A stretch of 64,000 nucleotides of DNA from Legionella quinlivanii (GTDB lineage: Bacteria; Pseudomonadota; Gammaproteobacteria; Legionellales; Legionellaceae). Positions 35,518 through 45,919 of the stretch are shown in pieces. The stretch lies in contig NZ_MVJN01000011.1 in the NCBI RefSeq assembly GCF_003265995.1, positions 38,162-102,161 of the forward strand. Direction: 5' to 3'. Within the stretch, counting starts at the first letter, position 1. Every line of letters begins with the position of its first letter. The position numbers and the translations under genes are program-made. The notes under the pieces were generated by a model. It was not told where the DNA came from, did not search any database, and saw nothing but the letters and a program-made list of their open reading frames with translations.

Positions 35518-36846
35518 TCATAAAAGACCAGGTAATTTAGTACCTTTAAAATTGGCCTTTTTCATCAGTGAATCATATTGTTGAGTCATTAAGTGCGCCT
35601 GAACCTGTGCGACAAAGTCCATAATCACAACAACGATGATTAAAAGTGAAGTTCCGCCAAAATAGAAGGGTACATGCCAGGTGTACATTAATATCTGTGG
35701 CAGCAAGCATACCAGTACCAGGTAAATAGCGCCAATTAATGTTAGCCGGGTCATTACCGAATCAATATATTTTGTCGTTTGCTCACCAGGTCTAATGCCT
35801 GGAATATAAGCACCTGACTTTTTCAAATTATCAGCTGTATCTTTAGGATTGAACACCAAAGCAGCATAGAAAAAGGCAAAAAACAGAATCGCTACCGCAT
35901 AGACAATCAGATATAAAGGCTGACCGGGCGATAAAGCCATTCCAATATCAGCTAACCAGTCCATTCCTTTTCCTTTAGCAAAAAACTGTGCAAGTGTCGC
36001 AGGCAGCAGAATAATGCTGGAAGCAAAAATAGGCGGAATGACTCCAGACATATTTATTTTTAACGGCAAATGACTGGTCTGTGCGGCATATACTTTGCGA
36101 CCCTGAGTACGTTGAGCATAGTTAACTCTGATACGCCTTTGAGCTCGCTCCATGAATACAACAAACCCGGTTACACAAACTACGATTAATGCAATCAAAA
36201 TCAGACTCAAGGCCTGCATTTGTCCCTCTTTGACCTGCTGGAACACAGATGCAATTGCATTGGGCATACTGGAGACTATTCCAGAGAAAATGATAAGAGA
36301 TATACCATTCCCGACGCCCTTTTCAGTTATTTGTTCACCTAGCCACATCAAAAACATTGTACCAGTAACCAATGTGACAACAGCCGTAAAATAAAATGTA
36401 AAATCAGCATGCAAAGCAATGTGCTGTCCAGCTAACCATCGAGCCATACCTAATGATTGAAAAACTGATAATAACAATGTCAGGTAGCGCGTGTATTGGT
36501 TAATTTTACGACGCCCTTGTTCACCTTCTTTCTTCAACTGCTCCAACTTGGGAGAAACGACTGAAAAAAGCTGAATAATAATCGATGCGGAAATATAAGG
36601 CATTATACCAATAGCAAATACAGTAACTCGGGATAATGCCCCACCAGAAAACATATTAAAAAGGCCAAAAATAGTATTTTGTTGTTCGCCGAAAAAATTG
36701 GCCAGTTTCTGTGGATCAAGTCCAGGTACAGGTATATGCGCACCTAAACGGTAAACAAGGATCCCAAGAATGACAAAAAATATTCTGGTCTTTAATTCAG
36801 TCAACCCACTTTTGGGTTGACCTGCTATTTGCTTCCGGTTTTTCAT
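35518..36846 (-). CDS. secY: Protein translocase subunit SecY
   Basis: SecY (442 residues) is the pore of the general protein export channel, with ten membrane helices. The plug and first helices ([22 protein letters not shown]), the [24 protein letters not shown] segment, and the cytosolic loop [23 protein letters not shown] are typical. It works with SecE (encoded at 61642) and SecG. It is in the spc operon, 2 bp after rplO. Confidence 0.98.
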   Translation of the reverse strand: MKNRKQIAGQPKSGLTELKTRIFFVILGILVYRLGAHIPVPGLDPQKLANFFGEQQNTIFGLFNMFSGGALSRVTVFAIGIMPYISASIIIQLFSVVSPKLEQLKKEGEQGRRKINQYTRYLTLLLSVFQSLGMARWLAGQHIALHADFTFYFTAVVTLVTGTMFLMWLGEQITEKGVGNGISLIIFSGIVSSMPNAIASVFQQVKEGQMQALSLILIALIVVCVTGFVVFMERAQRRIRVNYAQRTQGRKVYAAQTSHLPLKINMSGVIPPIFASSIILLPATLAQFFAKGKGMDWLADIGMALSPGQPLYLIVYAVAILFFAFFYAALVFNPKDTADNLKKSGAYIPGIRPGEQTTKYIDSVMTRLTLIGAIYLVLVCLLPQILMYTWHVPFYFGGTSLLIIVVVIMDFVAQVQAHLMTQQYDSLMKKANFKGTKLPGLL

Positions 36847-36848
36847 AA

Positions 36849-37283
36849 TTAGTCTTCTATACTTCCACCAGCCTGTTCAATCATTGCACGGGCTCCTTTG
36901 GTCACAGGAATCCCTTTCAGTTTGACAGCAACACTGATCTCACCAGAAAGAATTACTTTAACGTTTTTAACCGCTGTATTAATCAGTCGGTGCCGACGCA
37001 AAGTATCCATATCAATGATTTCTTCTTCAATGGAAGCAAGTTCACTAAGTGTGATTTGATCATTGTACTTGCCTATACGAGATTTGAAGCCCATTTTTGG
37101 CAAACGTCTTTGAATAGGCATCTGACCGCCTTCAAAGTTGATCTTGTGATAACCACCAGCACGGGCCTTCTGCCCTTTATGGCCTTTTCCGCTTGTCTTA
37201 CCCAGACCAGAACCAATACCACGACCTAAGCGTTGCTTTGGACGTTTTGAACCTGGATCAGGCGAAAGTGTATTTAATTTCAT
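36849..37283 (-). CDS. rplO: 50S ribosomal protein L15
   Basis: L15 (144 residues from the ATG at 37283) is an assembly protein of the large subunit. The basic Gly-rich start ([21 protein letters not shown]) and the [15 protein letters not shown] segment are family signatures. The frame is open 9 bp further upstream, inside rpmD, but [12 protein letters not shown] is the normal start. Its ATG shares one base with the rpmD stop (TAATG). Confidence 0.97.
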   Translation of the reverse strand: MKLNTLSPDPGSKRPKQRLGRGIGSGLGKTSGKGHKGQKARAGGYHKINFEGGQMPIQRRLPKMGFKSRIGKYNDQITLSELASIEEEIIDMDTLRRHRLINTAVKNVKVILSGEISVAVKLKGIPVTKGARAMIEQAGGSIED

Positions 37284-37468
37284 TAGGCACACTCCTCTAC
37301 ACGTAACAAGTAGTGAACAGTATTCACAAGACCGCGGATCGCTGGAATATCCTGATGAATAACAGAACTATTTAATTTACCCAGACCTAATTGTTTTACA
37401 ATCAGAATATGCTTGGGCTTTCTACCTATTGTACTTTTTACCAAAGTAATTTTAATTTTTTTGCTCAT
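37283..37468 (-). CDS. rpmD: 50S ribosomal protein L30
   Basis: L30 (61 residues) is a small large-subunit protein. The segments [23 protein letters not shown] and [16 protein letters not shown] are diagnostic. It is 2 bp after rpsE and overlaps rplO by one base. Confidence 0.96.
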   Translation of the reverse strand: MSKKIKITLVKSTIGRKPKHILIVKQLGLGKLNSSVIHQDIPAIRGLVNTVHYLLRVEECA

Positions 37469-37470
37469 GA

Positions 37471-37977
37471 TTAGCCTGCCATCACTTCTTCAACAGTTTT
37501 ACCGCGTTTAGCAGCGACATAATCTGGAGTTCCAATATTTGACAAAGCACCGATAGTTGCTCTGACGATGTTGCTTGGGTTAGTTGAACCAATACTTTTA
37601 GCAAGAATGTTTTGGACACCCAGTACTTCGAGAACAGCTCTCATTGCACCACCAGCAATAATTCCGGTACCTTCACTGGCAGGTTTCATGAATACCTTGG
37701 ATGCACCATAGCTCCAGGTAATTTCGTGATGAATTGTATTTCCAGCCAATGGAATATAAGTCATATTCTTACGTGCTTGTTCCATCGCTTTCTGAATAGC
37801 AATCGGCACTTCACGGGCTTTACCGCGTCCGTAACCAACTTTGCCCTTACCGTCGCCAATGACGACAAGTACAGCAAAACCGAATACTCGTCCACCTTTT
37901 ACTACTTTCGCTGTTCGGGTCACAGAGACTAGTTTCTCTTGATACCCTTCAGTCATTTTGGATTCTTCAAATGCCAT
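37471..37977 (-). CDS. rpsE: 30S ribosomal protein S5
   Basis: S5 (168 residues) helps translational accuracy and mRNA unwinding at the entry site. The double-stranded RNA-binding part [19 protein letters not shown], the [11 protein letters not shown] loop (with normal residues) and the [19 protein letters not shown] end are conserved. The ATG at 37977 is chosen; a GTG one codon upstream is also open. Confidence 0.97.
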   Translation of the reverse strand: MAFEESKMTEGYQEKLVSVTRTAKVVKGGRVFGFAVLVVIGDGKGKVGYGRGKAREVPIAIQKAMEQARKNMTYIPLAGNTIHHEITWSYGASKVFMKPASEGTGIIAGGAMRAVLEVLGVQNILAKSIGSTNPSNIVRATIGALSNIGTPDYVAAKRGKTVEEVMAG

Positions 37978-37986
37978 CACTGTTCC

Positions 37987-38343
37987 TTAAAAATTCAAAC
38001 CAGCTTCACGGGCACCATCAGCAAGTGCCTTAACGCGGCCATGATATTTGTACCCAGAGCGGTCAAATGCAACATCGGTAATTTGATGTGCCTTAGCTCG
38101 TTCGCCAAGTAGTTTTCCTACCATTGTCGCCTGCTCAACTTTAGTACCTTTAATAGAACCTCTTGCTTCTTTATCAACTGTGGAACAGGAAGCCACTACA
38201 CGGTCACCATTTTCACCGGGTACTATAATCTGAGCATAGATATGTGTAGTACTACGATAAACCACAAGGCGTGGACGACCGCAATACTTTTGTCTTGCTT
38301 TTGTTTTGGCTCCGCGTCTTACACGTGCATTAATCTTACTCAT
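37987..38343 (-). CDS. rplR: 50S ribosomal protein L18
   Basis: L18 (118 residues) binds 5S rRNA with L5 and L25. The basic start, [18 protein letters not shown] and the C-terminal [26 protein letters not shown] are diagnostic. It lies between rplF and rpsE. Confidence 0.97.
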   Translation of the reverse strand: MSKINARVRRGAKTKARQKYCGRPRLVVYRSTTHIYAQIIVPGENGDRVVASCSTVDKEARGSIKGTKVEQATMVGKLLGERAKAHQITDVAFDRSGYKYHGRVKALADGAREAGLNF

Positions 38344-38353
38344 AATTTAAACC

Positions 38354-38887
38354 CTATTTTTTCTTGGCTTCTTTACGCGCAATTTGTTCACCAGCATATT
38401 TCACACCTTTTCCTTTGTAGGGCTCTGGTGGTCTGAATGCACGAATTTCAGAAGCAACCTGACCTAATAATTGTCTATCAATGCCCTTAATGATGATCGT
38501 AGTGTTGTTTGGACATTCAACAGTCACACCAGTAGGCAATTCATATTCTATGGGATGTGAATATCCCAATGATAAGCTGACAGACTTTCCGCTAGCTTGC
38601 GCTCTGTAACCAACACCAACGAGTTCCAGGGTAACGGAAAAACCATCAGTTACACCTTTAACCATATTGTTTAGAAGCGCACGGACTGTACCTGCCTGCG
38701 CCCAGGCATTAGGGTCATTAGAGGCTGGGCTAAAAGTGATTTTAGCATCATCTCTTGTAATAGATACAAGCTTATTGACATGTTGTGTCAATTCACCTTT
38801 TGGACCTTTAACAGTCATTTCATTTTTTGATAAAGTTAGCTCCACATTTGCAGGTAACTGTATCGGAGCTTTTGCTACTCTTGACAT
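38354..38887 (-). CDS. rplF: 50S ribosomal protein L6
   Basis: L6 (177 residues) lies near the GTPase centre. It has two alike domains; the second carries the signature PEPYKGKGVKYAGEQIARKE. The start MSRVAKAPIQLPANVEL is typical. It is 17 bp after rpsH and 10 bp before rplR. Confidence 0.97.
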   Translation of the reverse strand: MSRVAKAPIQLPANVELTLSKNEMTVKGPKGELTQHVNKLVSITRDDAKITFSPASNDPNAWAQAGTVRALLNNMVKGVTDGFSVTLELVGVGYRAQASGKSVSLSLGYSHPIEYELPTGVTVECPNNTTIIIKGIDRQLLGQVASEIRAFRPPEPYKGKGVKYAGEQIARKEAKKK

Positions 38888-38904
38888 ATTATTCCTCGCA
38901 AAAA

Positions 38905-39300
38905 TTAAGCTACTTCACAAAGCACTTCACCGCCAACACGATTATTTTTGGCAGCGATGTGAGTCATTACACCTTTTGAAGTTGATAAAATGGCAATACC
39001 AAAACCAGGAATTGATGACAACTCATTAAAAGGTTTGTAAACACGTAAGCCAGGTCTGCTAATGCGTAAAATACGCTCGATAACAGGACGGCCGTGATAA
39101 TATTTTAATTTGACTGTAAGAGTCTTGTGATTATTCTCTTCAGCTTGTACTGAGTAATCGAGAATGTAACCTTCCTCTTTCAATACGCGAGCGATTTCTT
39201 CCTTCAACTTTGATGAGTTGAGGGTTACGCTCTGATGCTTAGCCAGTTGACCATTTCTAATTCTCGTCAACATGTCAGCAATAGGATCATGCATACTCAC
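38905..39300 (-). CDS. rpsH: 30S ribosomal protein S8
   Basis: S8 (131 residues) binds the central domain of 16S rRNA, and in E. coli it represses the spc operon by binding near rplE. The start [18 protein letters not shown] and the [26 protein letters not shown] end are typical. The start codon chosen is GTG at 39300, because GGAG lies 7 bases before it. An ATG two codons later would put the ribosome binding site 13 bases away. Confidence 0.96.
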   Translation of the reverse strand: MSMHDPIADMLTRIRNGQLAKHQSVTLNSSKLKEEIARVLKEEGYILDYSVQAEENNHKTLTVKLKYYHGRPVIERILRISRPGLRVYKPFNELSSIPGFGIAILSTSKGVMTHIAAKNNRVGGEVLCEVA

Positions 39301-39324
39301 ACTTATTCTCCATAGAACCTTTGT

Positions 39325-39627
39325 TTACCAGCTGGACTTTCTACCACCGGTGACGTTTCCAGCAACTAATTGTTGACGCAGACAAATTCTGCACAAGCCA
39401 AATTTCCGATAGACTGCATGAGGGCGCCCACACTGCTGGCAACGCTTGTTCTGTCTAACTGGATTTGAATTAACAGGTAATTTAGCAAGTTGAGCCTGAG
39501 CGTCCATAATAACATCAAAATCATTAGATGATTTGATCAGAACTTTAAGCTCACTACGCTTTTCTCTATATTTATTTACAAGCTTTGAACGCTTTCTTTC
39601 TCGTTCGAGCATTGATGTTTTGGCCAC
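39325..39627 (-). CDS. rpsN: 30S ribosomal protein S14
   Basis: S14 (100 residues) is in the 30S head. It is the longer zinc-independent type, with the [25 protein letters not shown] segment near the end. Some cysteines remain (CQQC and CRIC), so zinc binding is not excluded. It lies between rplE and rpsH. Confidence 0.96.
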   Translation of the reverse strand: MAKTSMLERERKRSKLVNKYREKRSELKVLIKSSNDFDVIMDAQAQLAKLPVNSNPVRQNKRCQQCGRPHAVYRKFGLCRICLRQQLVAGNVTGGRKSSW

Positions 39628-39641
39628 AGTAAATACCCTTC

Positions 39642-40193
39642 TTAATGTTTGTCTCTGTCTTTTAATGGCAAGTTGAATGCTTCTAGCAAAGCCCTTGCTT
39701 CCTCATTCGTTTTAGCACTTGTAGTAATACAAATATCTAAGCCACGGATCCCATCAGTTTTATCAAAATCAATCTCGGGGAAAACGATCTGTTCATGAAT
39801 TCCCAAGCTATAATTGCCTGTTCCATCGAAAGATTTGGGGTTAAGACCGCGGAAGTCTCTTACACGTGGCAAGGTAATGGTGATTAAACGATCAAGAAAC
39901 TCATACATTTTTTGTTTTCTTAACGTCACTTTGCATCCAATAGGCCATCCTTCGCGGATCTTGAAGCCTGCAATAGATTTTTTTGCTTTAGTGATAACTG
40001 GCTTCTGGCCTGTAATCAGAGTCATGTCATCGACTGCATGATTCATAATTTTCTTATCGCCAACCGCTTCGCCAACACCCATATTTACTGTTATTTTAAG
40101 GATCCTGGGAACTTCCATTACGCTTTTATAGCCGAATTTCTTCATCAATGATTCGACTACATTCGATTTGTAGTGCTCTTTAAGTCTTGCCAT
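39642..40193 (-). CDS. rplE: 50S ribosomal protein L5
   Basis: L5 (183 residues from the ATG at 40193) binds 5S rRNA and contacts the P-site tRNA. The segments [40 protein letters not shown] and [15 protein letters not shown] are diagnostic. A start three codons upstream is open but is not the family start. In E. coli S8 regulates the operon at this gene's start; whether the site exists here was not checked. Confidence 0.97.
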   Translation of the reverse strand: MARLKEHYKSNVVESLMKKFGYKSVMEVPRILKITVNMGVGEAVGDKKIMNHAVDDMTLITGQKPVITKAKKSIAGFKIREGWPIGCKVTLRKQKMYEFLDRLITITLPRVRDFRGLNPKSFDGTGNYSLGIHEQIVFPEIDFDKTDGIRGLDICITTSAKTNEEARALLEAFNLPLKDRDKH

Positions 40194-40207
40194 TTCAATC
40201 ACCCTGA

Positions 40208-40534
40208 CTAAACAATATCAACTAATTCATTGTTTGATTTAAAATATCTGACTTTCTGATTCTTGCCATTCTTATCAATGAGCTTGAAACCAACTTTGTC
40301 AGCCTTTTTGGTTTGAGGATTGTACATAGCTACATTAGAGATATTAAAGGGTGCCTCTGTTGATACTATGCCGCCTGGCTGATTAATCTGCGGGTTCGGC
40401 TTTACATGCTTTTTAATCATGTTTGCCCCTTCAACCACAACGGCCACACCTAAAACCTTTTTTACTTTGCCAATATGGCCTTTACTCTTACCAGTGATAA
40501 CAATTACTGTATCGCCTGATCGGATGCGCTTCAT
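40208..40534 (-). CDS. rplX: 50S ribosomal protein L24
   Basis: L24 (108 residues) is an early assembly protein with a KOW motif in [19 protein letters not shown]. The [21 protein letters not shown] segment is typical. It is 12 bp after rplN. Confidence 0.97.
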   Translation of the reverse strand: MKRIRSGDTVIVITGKSKGHIGKVKKVLGVAVVVEGANMIKKHVKPNPQINQPGGIVSTEAPFNISNVAMYNPQTKKADKVGFKLIDKNGKNQKVRYFKSNNELVDIV

Positions 40535-40546
40535 AATTAATCCCTC

Positions 40547-40912
40547 TTACAATACTTCTGCTGCAAGAGAGATGATTTTCATGAATCGCTCTCTCAATTC
40601 GCGTGTTACTGGACCAAAGATACGAGTCCCAATAGGCTCGTTTTGATTATTTAATAGCACTGCAGCATTGCCATCAAAACGAATCAACGAACCATCATCA
40701 CGGCGGACACCTTGGCTGGTTCTAACGACAACAGCCTTCATCACCGCACCTTTCTTAACTTTACTTCGAGGTATTGCATCTTTAATGCTCACTTTGATGA
40801 CATCTCCTACCCTCGCATAGCGACGATGAGATCCACCTAGCACCTTGATACACATTACCTTGCGCGCTCCGCTATTATCAGCTACATCGAGCACTGTCTG
40901 CATTTGTATCAT
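40547..40912 (-). CDS. rplN: 50S ribosomal protein L14
   Basis: L14 (121 residues) makes an intersubunit bridge. The start [19 protein letters not shown] and the ending [18 protein letters not shown] are diagnostic. It is the first gene of the spc operon, with a promoter-like site and a hairpin in the 85-bp gap before it. Confidence 0.97.
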   Translation of the reverse strand: MIQMQTVLDVADNSGARKVMCIKVLGGSHRRYARVGDVIKVSIKDAIPRSKVKKGAVMKAVVVRTSQGVRRDDGSLIRFDGNAAVLLNNQNEPIGTRIFGPVTRELRERFMKIISLAAEVL

Positions 40913-40940
40913 TCTACTCTCCAGCTCTAATTTCGACCAG

Positions 40941-40966
40941 AAAAAGGCTGCTGATTATACCAGCCT
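40941..40966 (-). promoter_or_regulatory. spc operon promoter overlapping a terminator-like hairpin
   Basis: On the minus strand TGGTATAAT (40962 to 40954) is a perfect extended -10 box about 40 bp before rplN. The same bases form the loop of a hairpin, AGGCTG (40966-40961) with CAGCCT (40950-40945), followed by TTTTT. The hairpin could end part of the S10 transcript, while the promoter restarts transcription for spc. E. coli also has its spc promoter between rpsQ and rplN. Confidence 0.5.
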
Positions 40967-40997
40967 AATTGGAATTTTAAAAGTCATTGCAAACGAA

Positions 40998-41249
40998 TCA
41001 GGAAATAACTTCAACCAATTCCCAGCATTTTGTCTTAGAAAGAGGTCTCGTCTCTCTAATTCTGACTGTATCGCCAATTTTGCAAACCTGCTGTTCATCA
41101 TGAGCATGGAGCTTAGTTCTGCGCTTCATGATTTTACCATATTTAGGATGCTTAACTGTTCTCTCTACTAATACAACAATGGTTTTTTGCATTTTGTCAC
41201 TAACAACTCGTCCAACCATTATTCTTGCATTTGATTCACTATTCGACAT
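40998..41249 (-). CDS. rpsQ: 30S ribosomal protein S17
   Basis: S17 (83 residues from the ATG at 41249) is an OB-fold protein of the 30S body. [27 protein letters not shown] and [20 protein letters not shown] are diagnostic. The frame is open four codons further up, but [13 protein letters not shown] fits better. Its start overlaps the end of rpmC by 11 bp. Confidence 0.96.
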   Translation of the reverse strand: MSNSESNARIMVGRVVSDKMQKTIVVLVERTVKHPKYGKIMKRRTKLHAHDEQQVCKIGDTVRIRETRPLSKTKCWELVEVIS

Positions 41250-41445
41250 GACTCTTTCCAACCTTTTCAGTCATAACTGTTTTTACTCTAGCAATAGTCT
41301 TTCTAACCAGACTAACCAGGTGTGTTTTTTCAAGAGAACCACTTGCTCTTTTCATACGCAAATTGAATTGCTCTTTTCGTAACTGGAGTAATTCCTCACT
41401 TAATTCCTTGATAGACAAGTTTCTCAATTCATTTAAAGTTTTCAT
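41239..41445 (-). CDS. rpmC: 50S ribosomal protein L29
   Basis: L29 (68 residues) lies at the exit tunnel rim. [30 protein letters not shown] is a typical L29 helix pair. Its ATG shares one base with the rplP stop, and its end overlaps rpsQ. Confidence 0.96.
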   Translation of the reverse strand: MKTLNELRNLSIKELSEELLQLRKEQFNLRMKRASGSLEKTHLVSLVRKTIARVKTVMTEKVGKSHVE

Positions 41446-41858
41446 TACATCACCTTACGTTCTTCAAACATTACCTTAAAAGGTAATTTGGCTTTTGCCA
41501 AATTGAAAGCTTCTAATGCCAGCTCTCTGGATACCCCTTCCATCTCAAACAGGATCTTACCTGGTTGGATTTGAGCCACCCAATATTCAACACTACCTTT
41601 ACCTTTACCTTGACGAACTTCAAGAGGTTTTTGTGTGATTGGTTTATCTGGGAATACACGAATCCAAATTTTTCCGCCCCGTTTAATGTGGCGTGTCATG
41701 GCACGACGAGCCGCTTCAATTTGTCGGGCAGTCAAGCGACCACGTTCAACCGCTTTTAGACCAAACTCTCCGAAGCTAACATTGGAGCCGCGTTGGGCAA
41801 GACCACGGTTACGGCCTTTCATTTGTTTACGATATTTAGTACGTTTTGGCTGTAGCAT
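41445..41858 (-). CDS. rplP: 50S ribosomal protein L16
   Basis: L16 (137 residues) binds near the A-site and is needed for peptidyl transfer. The start [19 protein letters not shown], the [18 protein letters not shown] motif and [16 protein letters not shown] region (here [15 protein letters not shown]) identify it. It lies between rpsC and rpmC. Confidence 0.97.
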   Translation of the reverse strand: MLQPKRTKYRKQMKGRNRGLAQRGSNVSFGEFGLKAVERGRLTARQIEAARRAMTRHIKRGGKIWIRVFPDKPITQKPLEVRQGKGKGSVEYWVAQIQPGKILFEMEGVSRELALEAFNLAKAKLPFKVMFEERKVM

Positions 41859-41874
41859 GATTATAAATCCTCAC

Positions 41875-42531
41875 TCATTTACTGCTGTCAGCGTTACGAT
41901 TCTTTTGCGGAAGAACTTCTCCCTTAAAGATCCAAACCTTAACACCGATGATACCGTAAGTTGTTTTGGCTTCAGCAGTACCATAATCAATGTCAGCACG
42001 GAATGTATGTAGAGGAACACGTCCTTCACGGTACCATTCACTTCGAGCAATTTCAGCGCCACCTAGTCGACCGCTGACACAAATTTTGATCCCTTTAGCG
42101 CCTGATTTCATTGCAGAAGTAACTGCACGCTTCATTGCTCTTCTGAACATAACACGTTGCTCGAGCTGCTGTGCAATACCTTCAGCCACCAGAGTAGAAT
42201 CAAGTTCCGGTTTTTTAACTTCTTCGATATTAAGGTGTACTGGCACGCCTAACTTGGAAGAAATCTCGCTTCGCAGACCTTCTATACCGCCACCTTTCTT
42301 TCCGATAAGGATACCTGGTCTAGCTGTATGAATCGTGACTACTGCATTATTTGCAGGTCTTTCGATCTGGATACGGCTAATCGCTGCGGCATACAACTTC
42401 TTTTTCAGATCTTTTCTTAAATTAATATCTTCATTCAGGAGTTGTGCGTAATTTTTGCTGGCATACCATTTTGAATTCCAGCTTTTTACTATGCCCAAAC
42501 GGATACCAATAGGATTTACTTTTTGTCCCAT
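41875..42531 (-). CDS. rpsC: 30S ribosomal protein S3
   Basis: S3 (218 residues from the ATG at 42531) helps unwind mRNA at the entry channel. The normal start [18 protein letters not shown], the KH domain ([17 protein letters not shown]) and the [21 protein letters not shown] segment are clear. The frame is open for 26 codons further up, overlapping rplV in another frame; that part has no S3 counterpart. Confidence 0.98.
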   Translation of the reverse strand: MGQKVNPIGIRLGIVKSWNSKWYASKNYAQLLNEDINLRKDLKKKLYAAAISRIQIERPANNAVVTIHTARPGILIGKKGGGIEGLRSEISSKLGVPVHLNIEEVKKPELDSTLVAEGIAQQLEQRVMFRRAMKRAVTSAMKSGAKGIKICVSGRLGGAEIARSEWYREGRVPLHTFRADIDYGTAEAKTTYGIIGVKVWIFKGEVLPQKNRNADSSK

Positions 42532-42535
42532 TCTA

Positions 42536-42871
42536 TTATACCTCGTCAGATACTTTAATTGTAATGTGGCAAGTACGTTTGGATATACGATTCGCACGTC
42601 CTTTGGCACGAGCTCTGATACGCTTCAGTGTAGATGCTTCATCAACACAGACAACGCCTACATGCAGCTCATCGATATCTGCACCATTATTATTTTCTGC
42701 GTTTGCAATGGCTGATTCCAAAACTTTGAGCATCAGAAATGCTCCTTTTTTTGGTGTAAAACGTAAAATATCGAGCGCTTTTGATACGCTCACTTTACGA
42801 ATCATGTCTGCGACTAACCGGGCTTTCTGTGCAGAAAGGGGCGCATTTTTTAATTTTGCAGTAACTTCCAT
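42536..42871 (-). CDS. rplV: 50S ribosomal protein L22
   Basis: L22 (111 residues) lines the exit tunnel. [19 protein letters not shown] and the C-terminal [21 protein letters not shown] are diagnostic. Two adjacent ATG codons are open; the second (42871) has GAGG at the better distance. The tip of the tunnel loop looks normal. Confidence 0.96.
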   Translation of the reverse strand: MEVTAKLKNAPLSAQKARLVADMIRKVSVSKALDILRFTPKKGAFLMLKVLESAIANAENNNGADIDELHVGVVCVDEASTLKRIRARAKGRANRISKRTCHITIKVSDEV

Positions 42872-42879
42872 CATTGCCT

Positions 42880-43158
42880 CTACTTACCTTTAGCCTTTCT
42901 GTCACCAGAATGGCCTTTGAATGTGCGGGTCATAGCGAATTCGCCCAATTTATGGCCAACCATGTTATCAGTGATAAACACTGGAACATGATCTTTCCCG
43001 TTATGGACAGCGATAGTTAAATCTATCATGTCAGGGGTAATGGTTGAGCGTCGTGACCAGGTTTTAATTGGTTTTTTAGACTTTGCATCAATTGCTGCTT
43101 TAACTTTGACAAGCAGATGTGGATCAATGTGTGGACCCTTTCTTATCGAGCGTGGCAC
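42880..43158 (-). CDS. rpsS: 30S ribosomal protein S19
   Basis: S19 (92 residues) is in the 30S head next to S13. [32 protein letters not shown] and [22 protein letters not shown] are diagnostic. It is 20 bp after rplB. Confidence 0.97.
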   Translation of the reverse strand: MPRSIRKGPHIDPHLLVKVKAAIDAKSKKPIKTWSRRSTITPDMIDLTIAVHNGKDHVPVFITDNMVGHKLGEFAMTRTFKGHSGDRKAKGK

Positions 43159-43178
43159 GTTAATATCCTCTTAGCTAA

Positions 43179-44006
43179 TTATTTCTTTTTACGAGATCTG
43201 ACAATGAATCTGTCAGTTCGTTTATTACTGCGTGTCTTATAACCTTTTGTCGGCACGCCCCAAGGAGTCACTGGATGTCTTCCGCCAGAAGTACGGCCTT
43301 CACCACCACCATGTGGGTGATCAACAGGGTTCATCGCAACACCACGTACAGTGGGTCGGATTCCTCGCCAACGCTTGGCTCCTGCCTTACCTAAAGCACG
43401 AAGACTATGTTCGCTATTGCTAACTTCACCAATAACTGCTCTGCAAGTGGCCAATACTTTTCGCATTTCACCAGAGCGCAGTTTTAAAGTAGCATAAGCG
43501 CCTTCTTTAGCAACAATTTGTCCGCCACATCCAGCACTACGTAAGAACTGAGCACCTTTTCCAGGTTTTAATTCAACACAGTGGATAGTTGTACCAACCG
43601 GAATATTTCTTAATGGTAAAGCATTGCCCACACTGATAGGAGAATCTTCACCACTAACAACAGTTGCTCCAGCTTCTAATTGAGCAGGTGCAATAATGTA
43701 CCGCCGTTCGCCATCTTTGTAAACAAGTAATGCAATTAAAGCAGATCGATTGGGATCATATTCGATGCGCTCAACTCGAGCTTCGATACCATCTTTATTG
43801 CGTTTGAAGTCAATTATACGATATTTACTGCGAACACCACCACCAATGTGTCGAACAGTAATACGTCCCTGGTTGTTTCTTCCACCAGTCTTGTTTAACT
43901 TTTCAACCAGAGCAGCGTGAGGTTGTCCTTTATGGATATGATGGTGTACAACCTTTAATTCACCGCGCTTTCCGGGTGACGTTGGTTTTGATTTTAATAA
44001 TGCCAT
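43179..44006 (-). CDS. rplB: 50S ribosomal protein L2
   Basis: L2 (275 residues) is needed for subunit joining and peptidyl transfer. The signature [31 protein letters not shown] is complete, including the conserved His in DHPHGGGEG. It lies between rplW and rpsS in the S10 operon. Confidence 0.98.
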   Translation of the reverse strand: MALLKSKPTSPGKRGELKVVHHHIHKGQPHAALVEKLNKTGGRNNQGRITVRHIGGGVRSKYRIIDFKRNKDGIEARVERIEYDPNRSALIALLVYKDGERRYIIAPAQLEAGATVVSGEDSPISVGNALPLRNIPVGTTIHCVELKPGKGAQFLRSAGCGGQIVAKEGAYATLKLRSGEMRKVLATCRAVIGEVSNSEHSLRALGKAGAKRWRGIRPTVRGVAMNPVDHPHGGGEGRTSGGRHPVTPWGVPTKGYKTRSNKRTDRFIVRSRKKK

Positions 44007-44017
44007 CGTCGTCTACC

Positions 44018-44314
44018 TTATTCTTTTACGCTAAAGTCGATATCATAGTTTTCGTGTAAAGAAACAAACGCTTTTTTCCAGTCGCTTCTTTTACCAGCTA
44101 ACTGGCGAAAACGCTTGGACTTGCCTTTGACATTCATTACAGAAACATTTTTGACTTTAACATTAAACAATTCCTCTACTGCTCTTTTAATCTCGTTTTT
44201 GGTGGCAGTTTTGAGAACTTTGAAAGTAAATTGCTTGTATTTTTCAGCCATCACAGTTGCTTTTTCAGATGTGTGTGGCTCTCTTAATACCATTAGTAAA
44301 CGTTCTGCGTTCAT
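44018..44314 (-). CDS. rplW: 50S ribosomal protein L23
   Basis: L23 (98 residues) is the docking site of trigger factor and SRP at the tunnel exit. [26 protein letters not shown] and the [19 protein letters not shown] segment are typical. Its ATG overlaps the rplD stop by four bases (ATGA). Confidence 0.96.
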   Translation of the reverse strand: MNAERLLMVLREPHTSEKATVMAEKYKQFTFKVLKTATKNEIKRAVEELFNVKVKNVSVMNVKGKSKRFRQLAGKRSDWKKAFVSLHENYDIDFSVKE

Positions 44315-44916
44315 TGTAGCAACTCCTCAATGCTTTTAAGTGCTTCACCTGTGATTAGTACTTTTTCAAAGCGCAGTAAACTCACGGGGTCAACTGAAGC
44401 AACGTCGCAAATGTCGAAATCAATCAGATTGCGTGAACCCAGGTACTCGTTTTCGCCAACTTCATGCATAATGATTAAAGCATTTGTCAAATCATACTCT
44501 TTCATCTTGACAATAAAGTCTTTGGTCTTGTTAGAACTGCATTGAAAGTCACTAACGACAATCAGATTCTCATTACGGATAAGCTCAGATAAGATGCTTC
44601 TTATAGCGCGCTTATACATTTTTTTGTTTAGCTTTTGGCTATAATCACGTTTTTTTGATGCAAACGTAACCCCACCCGAACGCCAAATTGGGCTGCGGAT
44701 TGTACCAGCGCGTGCACGGCCAGTACCTTTTTGTCTCCAGGGCTTTCTACCGCCGCCACTTACTTCAGAACGGGTTTTCTGGGCACTGTTTCCACTGCGA
44801 GCATTATTCATAAAAGTGACTACAGCTTGATGAATTAAGCCTTCGTTGTAGTTATAATCGAACACTTGCTCATTTACACTTAATGAAGTGTTGGTATCTT
44901 TAGTAATAAGTTCCAT
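44311..44916 (-). CDS. rplD: 50S ribosomal protein L4
   Basis: L4 (201 residues) has a long loop reaching the tunnel wall. [23 protein letters not shown] is the conserved loop, unmutated at the macrolide-related positions I can judge. In E. coli L4 represses the S10 operon. It shares one base with the rplC stop. Confidence 0.97.
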   Translation of the reverse strand: MELITKDTNTSLSVNEQVFDYNYNEGLIHQAVVTFMNNARSGNSAQKTRSEVSGGGRKPWRQKGTGRARAGTIRSPIWRSGGVTFASKKRDYSQKLNKKMYKRAIRSILSELIRNENLIVVSDFQCSSNKTKDFIVKMKEYDLTNALIIMHEVGENEYLGSRNLIDFDICDVASVDPVSLLRFEKVLITGEALKSIEELLQ

Positions 44917-45563
44917 TATTGATCCCCTGCTTTGATCTTAACTGCGGGTCGTACTTCGACTCTGGCTCCAGGGAATCCAGGAATAGCACCCTTTATCAAC
45001 AGTAGATTTCGTTCAGCATCAACTCTAACCAACTCAAGGTTTTGAGTAGTACATCTGACATTACCCATATGGCCGGCCATTTTCTTACCTTTGAACACTC
45101 GTCCTGGCGTTTGGTTCTGACCAATTGATCCAGGAACACGATGCGAAACAGAGTTACCGTGTGTTGCATCTTGCGTTCTAAAATTATGTCGTTTTACGGT
45201 ACCAGCAAAGCCTTTACCCTTTGATGTACCTGTCACATCGACATATTGACCGGGAGTAAAAATTTCGGCTACTGAAATACTCTGCCCAGCAGAAAAGCCA
45301 TCAAGAGAAGTGACTCGGAATTCTCCGATCATATCTCCAGCTTCTATCTGAGCTTTTGCAAAATGACCAGTAAGCGCTTTGTTTACACGGCTTGCCTTTT
45401 TTTCACCGCCTGTTATTTGTACAGCCATATAGCCGTCAGATTCAAGCGTTTTAAGTTGAGATACACGATTTGGCGCAATTTCTATTACTGAAACAGGAAT
45501 TGACTGCCCTTCTTCAGTAAAGATACGTGTCATACCAACTTTTCTGCCAATTAACCCTATCAT
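44916..45563 (-). CDS. rplC: 50S ribosomal protein L3
   Basis: L3 (215 residues) is one of the first proteins in 50S assembly. The start [19 protein letters not shown] and the loop [29 protein letters not shown], which includes the methylated Gln region, identify it. It is 33 bp after rpsJ. Confidence 0.97.
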   Translation of the reverse strand: MIGLIGRKVGMTRIFTEEGQSIPVSVIEIAPNRVSQLKTLESDGYMAVQITGGEKKASRVNKALTGHFAKAQIEAGDMIGEFRVTSLDGFSAGQSISVAEIFTPGQYVDVTGTSKGKGFAGTVKRHNFRTQDATHGNSVSHRVPGSIGQNQTPGRVFKGKKMAGHMGNVRCTTQNLELVRVDAERNLLLIKGAIPGFPGARVEVRPAVKIKAGDQ

Positions 45564-45596
45564 TGTAATACCTCGTTAGTATTCCTATCTGGAACG

Positions 45597-45914
45597 TTAT
45601 TCGTCATCCAGACTTATCTGAACATCGACACCAGCAGCCAAGTCCAGCTTCATTAATGCATCTACTGTTTTTTCAGTGGGGTGCACTATCACAACCAGGC
45701 GTTTATGGGTGCGTAACTCATACTGATCTCTAGCATCTTTATTAACATGAGGAGAAATCAGTACAGTAAATTTCTCTTTTTTAATTGGCAGTGGTATTGG
45801 CCCACGGATTTGTGCGCCAGTACGTTTTGCCGTTTCAACTATTTCACGTGTTGACGAATCAATCAAACGATGGTCAAACGATTTTAAACGAATTTTAATA
45901 TTTTGATTACTCAT
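45597..45914 (-). CDS. rpsJ: 30S ribosomal protein S10 (NusE)
   Basis: S10 (105 residues from the ATG at 45914) is a 30S protein and, as NusE, part of the antitermination complex with Nus[39 protein letters not shown] is the family signature. Only 5 bp separate it from the tuf stop, so the long S10 leader of E. coli is absent here and the str and S10 genes form one run. Confidence 0.97.
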   Translation of the reverse strand: MSNQNIKIRLKSFDHRLIDSSTREIVETAKRTGAQIRGPIPLPIKKEKFTVLISPHVNKDARDQYELRTHKRLVVIVHPTEKTVDALMKLDLAAGVDVQISLDDE

Positions 45915-45919
45915 TTTAC

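Noticed and set aside
42532..42609. Upstream extension of rpsC
   Set aside because: It overlaps rplV and the 26 residues have no S3 counterpart.
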